From: Cryptomeria japonica | Lineage: Eukaryota; Streptophyta; Pinopsida; Cupressales; Cupressaceae | Length of the DNA stretch: 64,000 nt | Assembly: GCF_030272615.1 (NCBI RefSeq) | Contig: NC_081409.1 | Coordinates: 24,820,406 to 24,884,405 of the forward strand | Reading direction: 5' to 3' | Shown here: positions 10,623 through 22,031 of the stretch, piece by piece | Numbering within the stretch: the stretch's first letter is position 1 | Layout: the number at the start of each line of letters is the position of its first letter | Notes under the pieces: generated by a model | What the model was told of the DNA's origin: nothing | Database searches by the model: none | What the model saw: the letters and a program-made list of their open reading frames with translations, nothing else | Program-made: the position numbers and the translations under genes

Positions 10623-12404
10623 AAGTAGGATGGGTTGGAGTGTTGTGAATGAAATGAGACAAAGAAATGATAAATGGATTGGATTTCTTGTTGAGCAAGT
10701 ATAGAGAGAAAACTTAGATTTGATATTGCCATGGATAGTCTACACCACTGATTATATGAACCAGGATGATATGAAGATCCGAGGCGTGGACTGACGCTCA
10801 GTCAAACAGGAATCTCTTGCACACAACCATGTAAATGTTGATAAACACTAATGCAGGGTTGTCAGATTGTACAAGGAAAACCTTCAAACACACCATGTCA
10901 TGAAAACTATGCCCTATTATACACTAGCCAAGACATACCAAAATATAGGATGATCAAGGCAGTCCTGAACAAGTATAGTCCTGGGACACAAGATGAAAAC
11001 AAAGCAACAAATATCAAGCATGCAAACAATATGCACATGACCAACTGACATCTCTTGCCAAGCATAGGACATGGATTTGGATAAACTGTTAGACTAGGGA
11101 AGGATGCATCCCAATGGGCAGGTGATGGATTTGGATAAATTGTCGGACATGGGAAGGATTCATCCTGATGGGCAGAGCGATGGATTGATGGATGACAAAA
11201 CACAAGCTGGATGTGCAAGATCTATAGATGAGAGGATTGTTTCTTGGATTGGATTAGCAAGGTATGGATGGGTGCTTGGATTAGGCACAAGTCAGTGAGA
11301 GCTTAGGTAGATGGGGAAATCTTAGTTTGATGGATTGGATAGGATTGGAAGAAGGATAAATGATTAGATAGGATGAAAAAGGGGGATGGATGATTGAGTA
11401 GGATTGGATTGGGGATGGGATTATTGATTAAGTTTGAAGAGATGGAGAGTATGATTGGATGAGATAGGATTGGATTAGAAATTGGATAGGATGGGGTGGA
11501 TTGGTGGATAAGAGTTGATTGAATGGAACCAATGACAAGGGAGAACTAATGGATTGGTAAAAGGATGGATGGATGAAAGGAGGGAGATAGGTGGATGGAG
11601 TGGATGGATATGTATAGGATATGGAGGACTAGAGGGTAGGGTGATGGAGACCCAAGGACTATACTGCAAAGGAGTGCAATGCCCCACACTAGAGGTAGTG
11701 GAATTAAGGAGGCAAGGATGGTGGATAAAGGTGTATGAGGTGCAAGGATAATGTGTAATGGATATGGAGGGTAGAGGATTAAGGATTGAATGCTCCAAAG
11801 AATGCATGCATATACATTATTTTTCCTCTGTATGATCAAGATGAAAGATAGGAATGTAGGATTTATTTTGATAGGATGAGGGATATGAGATGGAGGATAT
11901 GGATAGGATAGTCAAGATCAAAGATAGGAAAGGAGAGTGGACTTAGATATGATGTAGATGGATGAGAGGATTACGTGGATGAAGCTTTCCCCCAAGTGTA
12001 GAGTGCAAGAGGATGAAAGGATTACACATGATGTTCTTTTTCCAAGTTTTCATCATGGTACTTACCCAAGGCACCACAAGGAGTGGTTTTCACCATTGGA
12101 TGAAATGATTTTTCTTTACTTTTTTCTAAAATTTTTTTGTTTTTTGTTTTTCTTGATTTCTTGATTTTTTTTATTTTTTTGATTTTGAATATTTAGAATA
12201 GTTTCGATGGACATGGATAAGAATGAGTGGATATGGAAGATAGAGAATGCTTGAAGGAGGAAGGGAGGACTCAAGCATATAGTTCCATAGATGGCATCCC
12301 TTAGTATTTCTTTGAAGTGGAGGTATGCTCATAGATGTTGGTAGCAATAATTGGGGAGATGAAATGGATAGGGGATGGAAGATAAGGATTTGGGAAGGAT
12401 TGGA
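10623..12404 (-). other. G1 internal region, no gene visible
   Basis: The plus strand is a purine-rich GGAT/GATGG-type simple sequence over much of 11320-11960. The block around 12030-12110 (TTTTCATCATGGTACTT, then CCCAAGGC) is shared with G2 at 47525-47580. In both elements it is followed by long T-rich tracts (12115-12190; 47585-47670). Apparent frames are by-products of the low complexity. Confidence 0.55.
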
Positions 12405-13803
12405 CTAATTGAATGGGATTATGAAAAGTGGATGGTGGATAATGGATGGGGTTTTGAAGAATTTGTGGAGGATCAACATTGGCACACACCTTGAAGGGTG
12501 GTGGAGTAGTGGAGGAGAGTGTTTTGAATTAGATAGGGGATAGAGTGTGGATTTTGGGAAATGATGACCCAAAATAGAAGAAGGGGATGATGGAGTTGGG
12601 ATGGTGGATTCTGGGACATAAGGACCCAAAATGGATTTTGAAGATGGAGGAGTGTTAGATAGAGGATTGGAGGACTTATGAATGGATGGAGCTTTTGGAT
12701 TTACAAGTTTGGATACCAATTTTGACTTTGCTTTGGGATGCATTGCTTCTTTGGGAATCCACATAGTTTTTGATTTTTTATTTTGGGGCATGTGGCCTTT
12801 TTTATTTTATTTTCTTTCGGATCACATTTTTGTTTTGAGAATTTTGTTTTTAGGGGACATGTTGATCCTTTTATTTTTCTAACTTTTGAGCTTTATGCTT
12901 TTTAGATTGGGTATCCAAATTTCTTCCAATAGAAATGGGATGGGTGCATGAGGATGAATGACTTAAGGATTTTATGGATGGTGGGATGATGGAAGGAGTG
13001 TGTTGGGAGGCACTCAATGATGTGTGCCTTTGTTGATCTTTCTTAAGGATAGTGGATGGAGGAATGTAAGGACCCAAAATGGATGGAAGGAATGGAGGAT
13101 TTAGTTTTGGAATATAAGGTCCCAAAATGGACATGGAAGATGAGAGATGATGGGATTTTGATTGGTATGAAGGAAATTTGGATTTAGGAGGAATAGAGGA
13201 TGTACCAACATCTTTAGAATTAACTTGAGGTCCCTTATTATTTCAGAAACAAGATGTGAGTCCATTTTGAGGGGAATGAGATGTGGGAGGAAAATTAGTA
13301 TCTTTAGATGGATTGGGGTCATGAGATGGAGGTGAAGGGATACTTTGATCTTGACTAGGGAGGGTATCATGAGATGGAGTGGGAGGGATGATTGGATCAT
13401 GAGATGGAAGAGTATCATGTGATGGAGGGAGAGGGTTGGATAGAGGAATCATATGATCATGAGAGGGAGTGGAGGGAATGCCATCATTAGATGGATTAGA
13501 GAGAGATGCATCATGAGATGGAGAGTCTTCTATGCTATCATCCTTTGGAACAATCTTTTGGCATGTTTGGAGTTGTGGGGACTGTGTGATGGAGGAAGAT
13601 ATAGAATCTTTGATGTGGGTAGATGGGGAAATGGGGATATCATGAAGTGCGGAGGATTGGGATTTGTTTTGAGGTGGAGGTGATTGGGGTGGATGGAGGA
13701 CTTGAGGAGACTTGGATACTTTGCCTTGAGGTGAGGATTTTATCTCCTTTGCTAGCATGTCTTGGATAAGATTATGGATGATGGATTTGGAGGATGTAGA
13801 CAA
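12405..13803 (-). pseudogene. G1 Pro/Ser-rich ORF remnant (SILGPY/MWIPK family)
   Basis: Read on the minus strand, a Pro/Ser/His-rich protein is encoded in pieces: 13803-13243, 13418-13101, 13134-12871 and 12791-12405, in different frames. It is homologous in order to the G2 protein. It has an acidic, repetitive region (repeats of SHDP/PSHDTLPS), an NGL(T/A)S segment, repeated SILGPY(I/V)P motifs, a LDTQSKKHK-type basic segment and KSKTMWIPK. Upstream (about 14260) a NFKAWYENML segment is faintly gag-like. No catalytic motif of any retroelement enzyme is visible. Its position downstream of the 5' LTR on the transcribed strand suggests a structural, perhaps gag-like, role. That role is inference. 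Confidence 0.55.
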
Positions 13804-14339
13804 TATGGATTTTGGAGGATTAGGATTAGATGGATAATTGGGATTAGATGGAGGATTGGGATTGGATGGAGGACTCGGATAATGGATTGGGGAATTAGGA
13901 TTAATTATTAGAGGACTATGGAGTAAAGGATTTTGATGGGGAGTAGAGGTAATGAATGCATTATAGAAGGATGGGGATTGGGATGTAGATGGGGGGGGGA
14001 GATGGACGTATACATATTAGATTAGAGGAGTATGTGGATGAGGGATAATATGGAGATATGGATGGGGAATAAGATGGATTTCCCTTGTCAAAGGTAGAGA
14101 AAGGATAAGAGATATGGTATAGATTGGGATTGGGTGTAATGTGTTGAGATGAGATGGATGAAGGTATGCTAGGTGAGTGGGAGATTATGGGAATAATTTG
14201 GTAGGAAGGTTCATGAATTTACATGAGCATATTCTCATACCAAGCTTTGAAATTTTGGGTAGTCATGTTGAGAGTGAGTGAAGGATTAGATTGGAATTGG
14301 CTGAATATATTTTGGAGGGGAAAGATTATAAAGATGATG

Positions 14340-14860
14340 TTAAATAAAGATGAGGACTAGGACTTGGCTTCAAATGATGATGGATTAGATTTGATTGGAT
14401 TTGGATTGGATTTGACTTGTATTGGAATTGATTTGATTGGATTGGTCCTTGGATTAGGACTTGATTGGATTGGATTTGATTGAATTGGATTAGTTTGGAT
14501 TTGATTTGATTTGATTTGATTGGATTAGATTGAATTGAATGGACTGGATTAGTCCTTGGATTAGGAATTGGTTTTATTGGATTTGGATTGGATTTGATTT
14601 GGATTGGAATTGGTTTGAGTGGATTTGATTTGGGTTGGAATTGATTTGGTTGGATTAGGACTTGATTGGATTGGATTGGTCCTTGGATTAGGACTTGATT
14701 GGATTGGAATGGTCCTTGGATTAGGACTTGATATGATTAGTCCCTAGATTAGGACCTAGATGGGGATTGATGATGAATTGTATTTGATTGCATTAAAGGA
14801 TTGGATGATTGGATTAAGAAGATGGATGGATTTGATTGGATTAGAGGGAGAATGATTATG
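14340..14860. repeat. Degenerate GATTGGATT simple repeats in G1
   Basis: A block built of GATTGGATTTG-type units contains four copies of a longer phrase, TCCTTGGATTAGGACTTGATT (or close variants), at about 14450, 14553, 14680 and 14712. It lies in the 5' half of G1, between the ORF remnant and the primer-site end. I see no gene in it. Confidence 0.6.
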
Positions 14861-15119
14861 GAAGAACATATAGATAATAGGAAGAATAAAGGGGAAGGCT
14901 ACCCAAAGTTGGATGAATGATTTGGACAAAAATATTGGTTGAGGGAGGATGATTGTTTGAATTGATGAAAGTGGATTGGGGATAGGAAAATTTCTTGGAT
15001 AGATACAAATGGATTAAAGATTTGATGATGACAAGATGGAATTTGGAAAGACGGATGATTAATTGGTTGTGGGGGATGGACTTGGCATGAGATGTCAAGT
15101 AAAGAAAACAAAATGGTCA

Positions 15120-15866
15120 AAAGAAGTTAGACTCAAAAGACACTGATGCTCCTTCACAGCATATCCTATGGTGAGAAAACACAATAGTCAATGGATCCCA
15201 ATTGGTTTCCCAACAATGCTTACCCAGAGCAAACACTTAGATGCTTGACCCCACTGGCTCCCTTCCACGACACTCACTTCTCCAGGGAAGCCAAGCATCA
15301 ATTCCCATGAAAAATCTTCATGGCGAACTTTGTGTCTCTACTAAGGGTCATAAAAATATGGGTGGCTTCAAAGGTCCGACCTCCTACATCAATGACTAGA
15401 AGGCTTTTCACCACTATGCACAAAGTGCTTAGTATGTATTCTCATTAGGAGCTACCCTTCATAGTTGCACAAGGGAAATTGAGGCCTATAGCCCAACAAA
15501 GCACCAAGAACTTAGTAGTCATGCAAGTGTGATTGAGATCTTTAGGATCCTACCAAGCACCCAATGTGAGAGTGAAATTTCATATAGCCCCAACCATTGA
15601 TTCTTTCATCATCAATGGCCTATTTATTATAGTGAGTTGGGAACCCTAGGTCTAGGTGTACTCACTTGGGTCATTCCCCTCTCACTGGCTCAAAGAGAAA
15701 GTTGGGAGGGAAAGCCCACTAAGGGTAAACATGTAAAAAACATGAAAAGCTTGGAGGGTTTAGAATTTGGATCATCTAGCTAAACGAGAGCACACTCTTC
15801 TACCTTTATGCTTTTCACAAACACAAAAGACAATGGTTTATTTACCCCCTAATTAGATCTAGGTGT
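15120..15866. other. Block conserved between G1 and G2
   Basis: About 15170-15720 aligns by eye with 51570-52130 of G2. Both contain AGATGCTTGACCCCAC, then CACTCACTTCTC, AGCCAAGCATCA and CATGGCGAACTT. They then share a run about a shared CACTTGGGTCATTCCC-type phrase. No open frame runs through both. It is probably leader or packaging sequence of the element family. Confidence 0.55.
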
Positions 15867-17381
15867 TGTTGGCATTATGTGAACCGGTATGAGGACATAA
15901 TGACATTGTATGTTGCCATTGATGTCAATATGTTGAAGAGGTGAGAACCAGCATAACACTGTGAACTGACATTCGTGCCAAAGTGAAGTGGTGTGTTATT
16001 CAAGGTGAACTGGCATATGGTTATGGGAACCAGCACATGGAAGTGTTGTATGACTACTGGTTGGTAGTCTCAACTTCAAGGTTTCCAGTTGAAGTGCTTC
16101 AAGCCTATGTGGCCCAACCGGTGACATTGTATGATGAGTTAGCATTGTAATGAAGATCGGATCATGTTGCCACGTCAGCCTTGTGCGCGAGATGGATCTT
16201 GCATGAAGGAGATTGTTTCTATCTACCTCAAGAATGTGCAAAGTCTGTTAAATGGTGATAACATGTGATGGGTTATCAGCCACCATGAAATCGATGAAAA
16301 TGGACGATGGAGAATGTCTTGAGATTGGATCAAGACTATTGCAATTAGAGGAGTGTTCTCAATAGTCAGGATTGAACCGTTTGAATTCCTTAACCTAATA
16401 GGTTTAGGGTTTAGGGTTTATGCTACCAACCTATCTGTTTTCCTATAAGGTTGATGTTGTGTCTCTTTCTGAGGTTGTTGGTAAAAGTTGTGTGTGTGTA
16501 TCCAAGAGAAGGGATACAAGATTCTTGCTAGACCAAAAGAAGAGAAGTGATACCTGCAGAGTGTAAGTGTAGAAGGTGAAGAGGAGCTTAAGCAGATCTG
16601 CATTGGCATTGAGTGTTATTACCAGATCACTATAATACCTATTGATCTCTAACCACCTCAACAGTTGGAAAATCCCTTAACAGGGTAGCCTTAACCGACT
16701 TGCTGTAAATCCTTTAATAGGGTAATTCAAAGCTATTGAGTCCAAAATCCTCTAGCTATTGAGTTCTTGAAATCCTCTAACAAGGTAGCCTTTAATAGGG
16801 TTTAACCCTTAACCAAGTATTGTAGCCATCCCTTAACCGAGTGATCTCTAACAGGATCGGTTCCTAGCAAAACCTTTTATAATGTCTCTAACCGGACAAG
16901 GCTCCTAACAGAGCGAACTTCTAAAGAGTTCAAAAATAGCTTGTGGGTATTCATCCCCATCGTGGTTTTTCCCAGTTGGGTTTCTACGTGAAAAATATGT
17001 GTGTCATGTGTGATGCTTTTATCTTGTGATGCTTTGCTATTGTCTGTCAAGCATATAATGGTTCTGTGTTTTATGCCTATCAATAAAACATGTTGAACTA
17101 GCTATTATTACAATTTGATGGTAGATTACCTCTTTATGCATTAGGGAGAAAAGGTAAGGTAGTCTTGAGTTGAGTGAAAAGCTAAGTGAGTAACTGGTTA
17201 ATGCTTGTCTCAGTCAGTCTTAGCTTTACCGATTGCACTCTGTTTCAAACTGGTGTCACTGTTTGCCAATCATTTGAAGTGTCTACTGCCAGACTGGTTT
17301 AGGACTATATTTTTGTCTGTACTCATTCACCCCCCCCTCTCAGTACCGGATTAGTACTATTAGTTCATCATTGAGTTATCA
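15867..17381 (+). repeat. Solo copia LTR inserted in G1
   Basis: It starts TGTTGGCATTATGTGAACC, carries several ACCGGT strings and a 'CAAAATTGGTAACC'-like repetitive middle (16680-16920, repeated 'CCCTTAACC/CTCTAAC' phrases), and ends in a poly-C run with CTCTCAGTACC and ATCA. G1 sequence flanks it: CTAGGTG on the left and AAGTGCCTAG on the right match the uninterrupted G2 site CTAGGTGCCTA at about 52298. The target duplication is imperfect (AGGTG / AAGTG), so the exact ends are uncertain by a base or two. Confidence 0.7.
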
Positions 17382-18151
17382 AGTGCCTAGTTAAGAAAAA
17401 AGACATAATGCTTGGTTGGAACTCCTAGGCAACCTGCAAAACAATTAGATTAGTAGTTTTTGTGTTTCTTAGGTCTTGGACAATCAAAGAAGTTGCAACA
17501 CTCATAAAAAAATATCAATAGCTACTAGCCTGCAAAAACAGTGCACATGCTAAAATGTAGCCAGTTGCGTTGAAGTGCCTGTGTAGGAGCCAAAATGCCT
17601 ATGTACGCATTGCAGTGGGCTGAAATCTAAACAAATAAAAGGAAATGAACACAAACAGAACTCATGATTTATACTTGTATGTCATGTTGTTTGGGATCGA
17701 TCACGCTGAAGCACCTACGCTCATGCTGAAACACCTGTGCTCGTGCTAAAGACACATAAACTTGCATCAAAGAAGTTAGCAGTTAGATTTCTTTAAATTA
17801 AAAAATTAAAAATTTCTTACAGAGGGTGGGATTCCAAAAACAGTCACTCTGAAATAGTTTTTCCAATGCTGAAATGCGTGCACCTGCCCTGAAAAGACCA
17901 AAAGAATTAACAGATTTCAAAAATGGAAGCAGGAATTTTTTTTTGAATTTTAAGGTGCTCGCGTTGGTGCACCTGCACTTGTGCTGATGTGCCTATGCAC
18001 ATGTTTAAAGGTCTTTCTATCATGCCGAACTCGAGTCGCTCGCACTGATTTATAGGTGCTCGCGTTGTTCCAACACCTACGAGTTGCACACTCACAAAAA
18101 CTCATAAAAATGTTAGATTTAGGGATGTGGGTCCCACTGAGCATGCTAGAA
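17382..18151. other. G1 5' leader next to primer site
   Basis: No gene is visible. GCACCTGCGCTCGTGCTGA-type phrases recur at about 17700-17750, 17955-17990 and 18035-18070. The end beside the LTR reads TTCTAGCATGCTCAGTGGGACCC on the minus strand in two adjoining pieces, and its TGGGACCCACAT part resembles the G2 primer-site region. Confidence 0.45.
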
Positions 18152-19103
18152 TGAAGAGGGTAAAAATGGAATTAAAGGTTAAATGATAAAAAACACAATG
18201 AAATAAGCATGAAAACATTAAAACATCAAGAGATCATTTTTACCTTGCTATTTTACCTTCTCCTTCAGATTGAGCTTGATGAAGTGGATGGTGAGGATGT
18301 GCCCTTGATACTCCACTTGATGTGCTTCTTGCTTGATTTGGATGTGGATTAATCTCCTTTGTGCTCAACAAGATAGATTGATGGATTGGATTTGGATTGA
18401 AAGATTAAGGATGGATGGATTTGATAGAGGATATGAAGAGGGAGGAGAAAAGACTAGCATGGCAATGCATGAGAAGTGGATGATTTGTGAGGAGAATAGG
18501 CTCCAATTTATAGATTGGAGAAAGCCAATGGAGGGCCAAGATTGATTTGATTATGAAGGGTTGAGATTGATTTGAGATAGAAGGCATGGATCAAGGGTGC
18601 CTTGGGAAAATAAACAAGAATATAAAATTCCTTGGAAAAGGGGGGGAGAAATTTGAATTTCAAACATGAGGAATTAAAAATTCCAAAATAAGGATGTATT
18701 GAGGGATTCAAGGAAATTTGAATTTCTTTAAGAGATTCAATGTTGATGTGACATGAGTGGGAAATAAAAATTGAGGGATAATGATAAGCATGATTATGAG
18801 AGATTCTAGAAGGATTGATTAGGTTGAGTGGGATTAGGAAAAGTGATTTGTAGGAATCACATGACTAGATTAATTAATTAGAATTAATTAATTGAGTGGG
18901 TTTAGAGGAAATAATTATTGGAGGGGACTTTAGAAGAATCGGGGAATAATTAATTTATTTGATAAATTAAGTATTGGACAATAGTGATAGAATTAATTAA
19001 ATTAGTTTTAATTAACACTGAGAAGAATAAGGATAACACAATTAAATTAATTAATTATGTTGACACGCTTAAATTAATTAAATATTAATTTTAGGTGTCT
19101 ACA
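18152..19103 (-). repeat. G1 5' LTR
   Basis: This 952-bp partner of 6556-7555 starts TGTAGACACCTAAAATT on the minus strand and ends TCTTCA. Its minus-strand TATA box (TATAAATT) lies at 18505-18512. CAACC follows at 19104-19108. Confidence 0.85.
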
Positions 19104-19108
19104 CAACC

Positions 19109-22007
19109 TCCTTCACTGATTAGCAGCACCACACACAGACATGTACTCACTCTCTATTCTTTCCTCTGCTTCTACAACTTTTCTCCTTTATGTTTTGTAC
19201 ATACATCAACACCCTACTATCGTGCAATCATAGCATTTCCTATCTTGTTCATGAGCCCTACACTTCTTAGTCAAACACCTCTCATCTTCACGGTTACATT
19301 CATCAACTATACAAACCTCCACATAGTAGATCATATCATAACTCATCACATGTCAAACAAATTTTTTTGTTTCATTATCATGTTGCTAGATGTGCACAAG
19401 TTTCTATATAGCATACAGATTGTTCATATAGTCAGTTTTCATTTTGCCAATTAGCAATTCAAGTTCCTAGACATGCCAACTTGTATCCTTTATAGACTTT
19501 AAATTGGAGTCATTGATCTGTTAGATTCAACCTTCATTGTTGGCATCATGGTGGTTTCATGTTCCACATCATCTCTGCGTCCTCTCTCACTAGCCATCTT
19601 AGTCCAAAATGCATTTACCATATTGCACAATCAGCCCTACACATAAGAATTTTTCTCCCTCCAATTGGAATTTAAAAATTAATTCATCCTTGTCCTATGA
19701 GATCTGGCATGAATCAGATTTGATCTCCCTTCTTGGATCAAACACCTGAATTAAATGACTCTATGCTAAGTTGATGATGATCTCCACTATATCAGATTGG
19801 ATTACCTACACTGAACACGTCTCCTTTGTTCACACACTGTTCACTATACCTAGTTTTCTATATTTACCAAACTCAATATGTCCCATAGATTAGATTCAAC
19901 TTCTATTTGATCACCTCGAGGCCAACAACCAGCCTACAATTCGGTCACCATTATGCACCTCTATCTTGTGTCAACCTACTCGGATAAGATCAATAACTAC
20001 CATACTAAAATCCACCATCACTAACTTCTACATATCAGATATCTTCTTCAACTAGCTAAAGAGCCATATGCCTCCATTTCCTTTGTCCAAATCATTTGGC
20101 AAAGATCTATTGGCCACAACATAACACCCTTGTGCCAATTGGTATGTGTAGGTGTCGTCAAAATTCTTCATAATCAAATTCCAAGTCACTTGGTCAACCA
20201 TAGTCAACTTCCACGTGGACCTCTTAGTCTATCGACTTGCAAAAATGGCCTCAAATTTGATCACAAACTTCAATTCTATCGGTAAAATGCCCTTCATTTT
20301 TCCAACAAGTGTCCTTTGATTTTCTTCATACATGCCACACCATTAGGTCAGACTTGGTCAAAGCTTATGTGGACTATCAGGTTATGGTGGTATGCTCTAT
20401 TCTATTCTATCTGTTCTACCCATATGGGATAAGTTTTTGTTTGTTCTCAAGAAGCCTCCCCTTTTCTCTATTATCCCGCATCACATATGTGTAGTTTCTT
20501 AACCTACATGGGATAAGTTTTCTCTTTCCTTGACAAGCTTCTTCTCCTTCTATGTTAGCCCGTACACAATTTTGCATGTCAGTTAATCCACGTAGAATAA
20601 GCCTTTGTTTCTTTTCTCTTCACTTTTCCTTATCCCGCGGGATTCTTCACATCCCATCTTGGTCATGTGGGATAAGCAGGCCCTTCACTTCCTTCTATTT
20701 TCTTATCCTATGGGCCCACTAACATCATCCTCATCTCATGTAGGATAAGCGTATTCAAGTGATCTCCCTTTGATTTATCATCCCGTGAGACCATTTGTCT
20801 CCAAGTTTCACCACACGAGATAAGGAGGCTCCTTTAATTTTTTTATCCCATCCGGACCTTGTGTAGCCTCTTACTTCATGCAGGATAAGTTTTCTCTCAT
20901 TTCTCTTCGTTTTTCCTTGTCTCACAAGACCACCGCATAACCATTTGTCTTGTGCGAGATAAGGTTTTTTTCATGGCATGCTTTCACTTGTTATCCTGCA
21001 CAACATTTTGTGTGCATCTTGGCTTGTGTGCGATAAGGGAGTCTGCAATCTTCCCTTTAGTTTCTTATCCTGCATGACTTTTTTTGGTCACTTTTGGCAT
21101 CATGGGATAAGAGAGAACATCTCTCTACTTTGACCTCTTTTGATTGTATTATCTCAGAAAACCATCATGGATCACTTTTGACAATGTGGGATAAGAGGGA
21201 TCACTATTTTCAACAAACTTAAGTTATCTCGCATGACCATCAGTGGTCACATTTTGACAACACGAGATAAAGTATAACACTATTCTCTTCACTTAACTAT
21301 TATCCTATAGGGTATTTAGCACTCATCCAACATACTACAAGATAATAAGAAACATCATGTGCACCTCACAAGTGTTATCATGTGAGGTCAATACTCGACC
21401 AACTTGTTACGGGATAAGGACAACACCATTTTCTCTTCTTCATTGTTATCCCACATGATCTCTTCCCTGCACATGAACACAACATGGAACCCATGGATAC
21501 ATGTGAGCCAAATAATTTCTACCACATGGAAATCACGACATAAAAACCACAATATGTGACTTGGTGATTATTTCCAACATGATTGACATGTGGAGACGAG
21601 GAATCTGGTCGAAACTCCAAGTTTGTGTTTTGGTCAAGCTATACCAATATAATGATACCAGAATAGTTTGTCCTATTGATATCACACAAAATTTATATTC
21701 TTCTTATGTTCTACTATTCTGATGTGTATCGTATACTTTTCATTTGGCATAGGATACTTTGATAGACAAAACACAACAAAAACTCCACACGACCTGGTAT
21801 CGACCTAGTTATTTTGATCAAACCACCAAATAAGATATCACCTACACAACACTTGATTAGTAGAGTTATCTTGATATGATCACTTGAGAAACTTTAGGAC
21901 ATCCAATAGAAACTTCATAAACACATCATATGGCACTCTTCTACAACTTCATCAAATCAACCTTGCACACACACATGTTGACATCAATGACAACTTCAAT
22001 GCCAACA
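19109..22007 (-). repeat. Copia LTR A', right segment (U3 end)
   Basis: The minus strand starts TGTTGGCATTGAAGTTGTC at 22007, directly after a purine tract. It is homologous to LTR B but diverged: the GGGTCAGACTTGGTC phrase is at 20346 here and 23376 in B. Together with 5800-6555 it makes an LTR of about 3.65 kb, against 2.44 kb for B. The extra length is largely the repeat array at 20415-21450, which B lacks. Confidence 0.7.
20415..21450. repeat. Array of about eleven imperfect hairpin units (TTATCCC ... GGGATAAG)
   Basis: Units of about 80-100 bp each contain a left arm like CTTATCCCGCATGA and a right arm like CATGGGATAAG separated by about 40-60 nt. Right arms are seen at about 20424, 20508, 20669, 20741, 20814, 20881, 20955, 21032, 21104, 21188, 21264 and 21411. 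Arms vary together loosely (for example CCCGTGAG opposite ACGAGATAAG). The array sits inside LTR A' and is absent from its relative B. Confidence 0.7.
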
Positions 22008-22031
22008 ATCTCCTCCTTTGGCATTGATGTT
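22008..22031 (-). other. 24-nt spacer with polypurine tract between LTRs B and A'
   Basis: The minus strand reads CCAAAGGAGGAGAT directly before the start of LTR A', preceded by ten further bases and then the end of LTR B. It is all that remains of the internal region belonging to A'. Confidence 0.6.

Larger units (their letters stand above)
6556..19103 (-). mobile_element. G1: LTR retrotransposon without visible reverse transcriptase
   Basis: Two LTRs (6556-7555 and 18152-19103) face the same way. They have TG/CA ends and are flanked by a perfect 5-bp duplication CAACC (6551-6555 and 19104-19108). The minus orientation follows from three signs: TATA boxes in the LTRs read on the minus strand, a purine tract (AAAGAGAGGCAAAA, minus) abuts the left LTR, and a TGGGACCC primer-site-like string lies beside the right LTR. 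The internal region holds a Pro/Ser-rich ORF remnant (12405-13803) homologous to that of G2. I found no protease, RT or integrase motifs, so it was probably mobilised in trans. It was later hit by a small copia-like element (7834-10617) and a solo LTR (15867-17381). Confidence 0.85.

Noticed and set aside
20415-21450. CRISPR or tRNA cluster
   Set aside because: Units are imperfect hairpins with variable arms and no tRNA consensus (no A/B box arrangement or CCA-type acceptor), inside an LTR.
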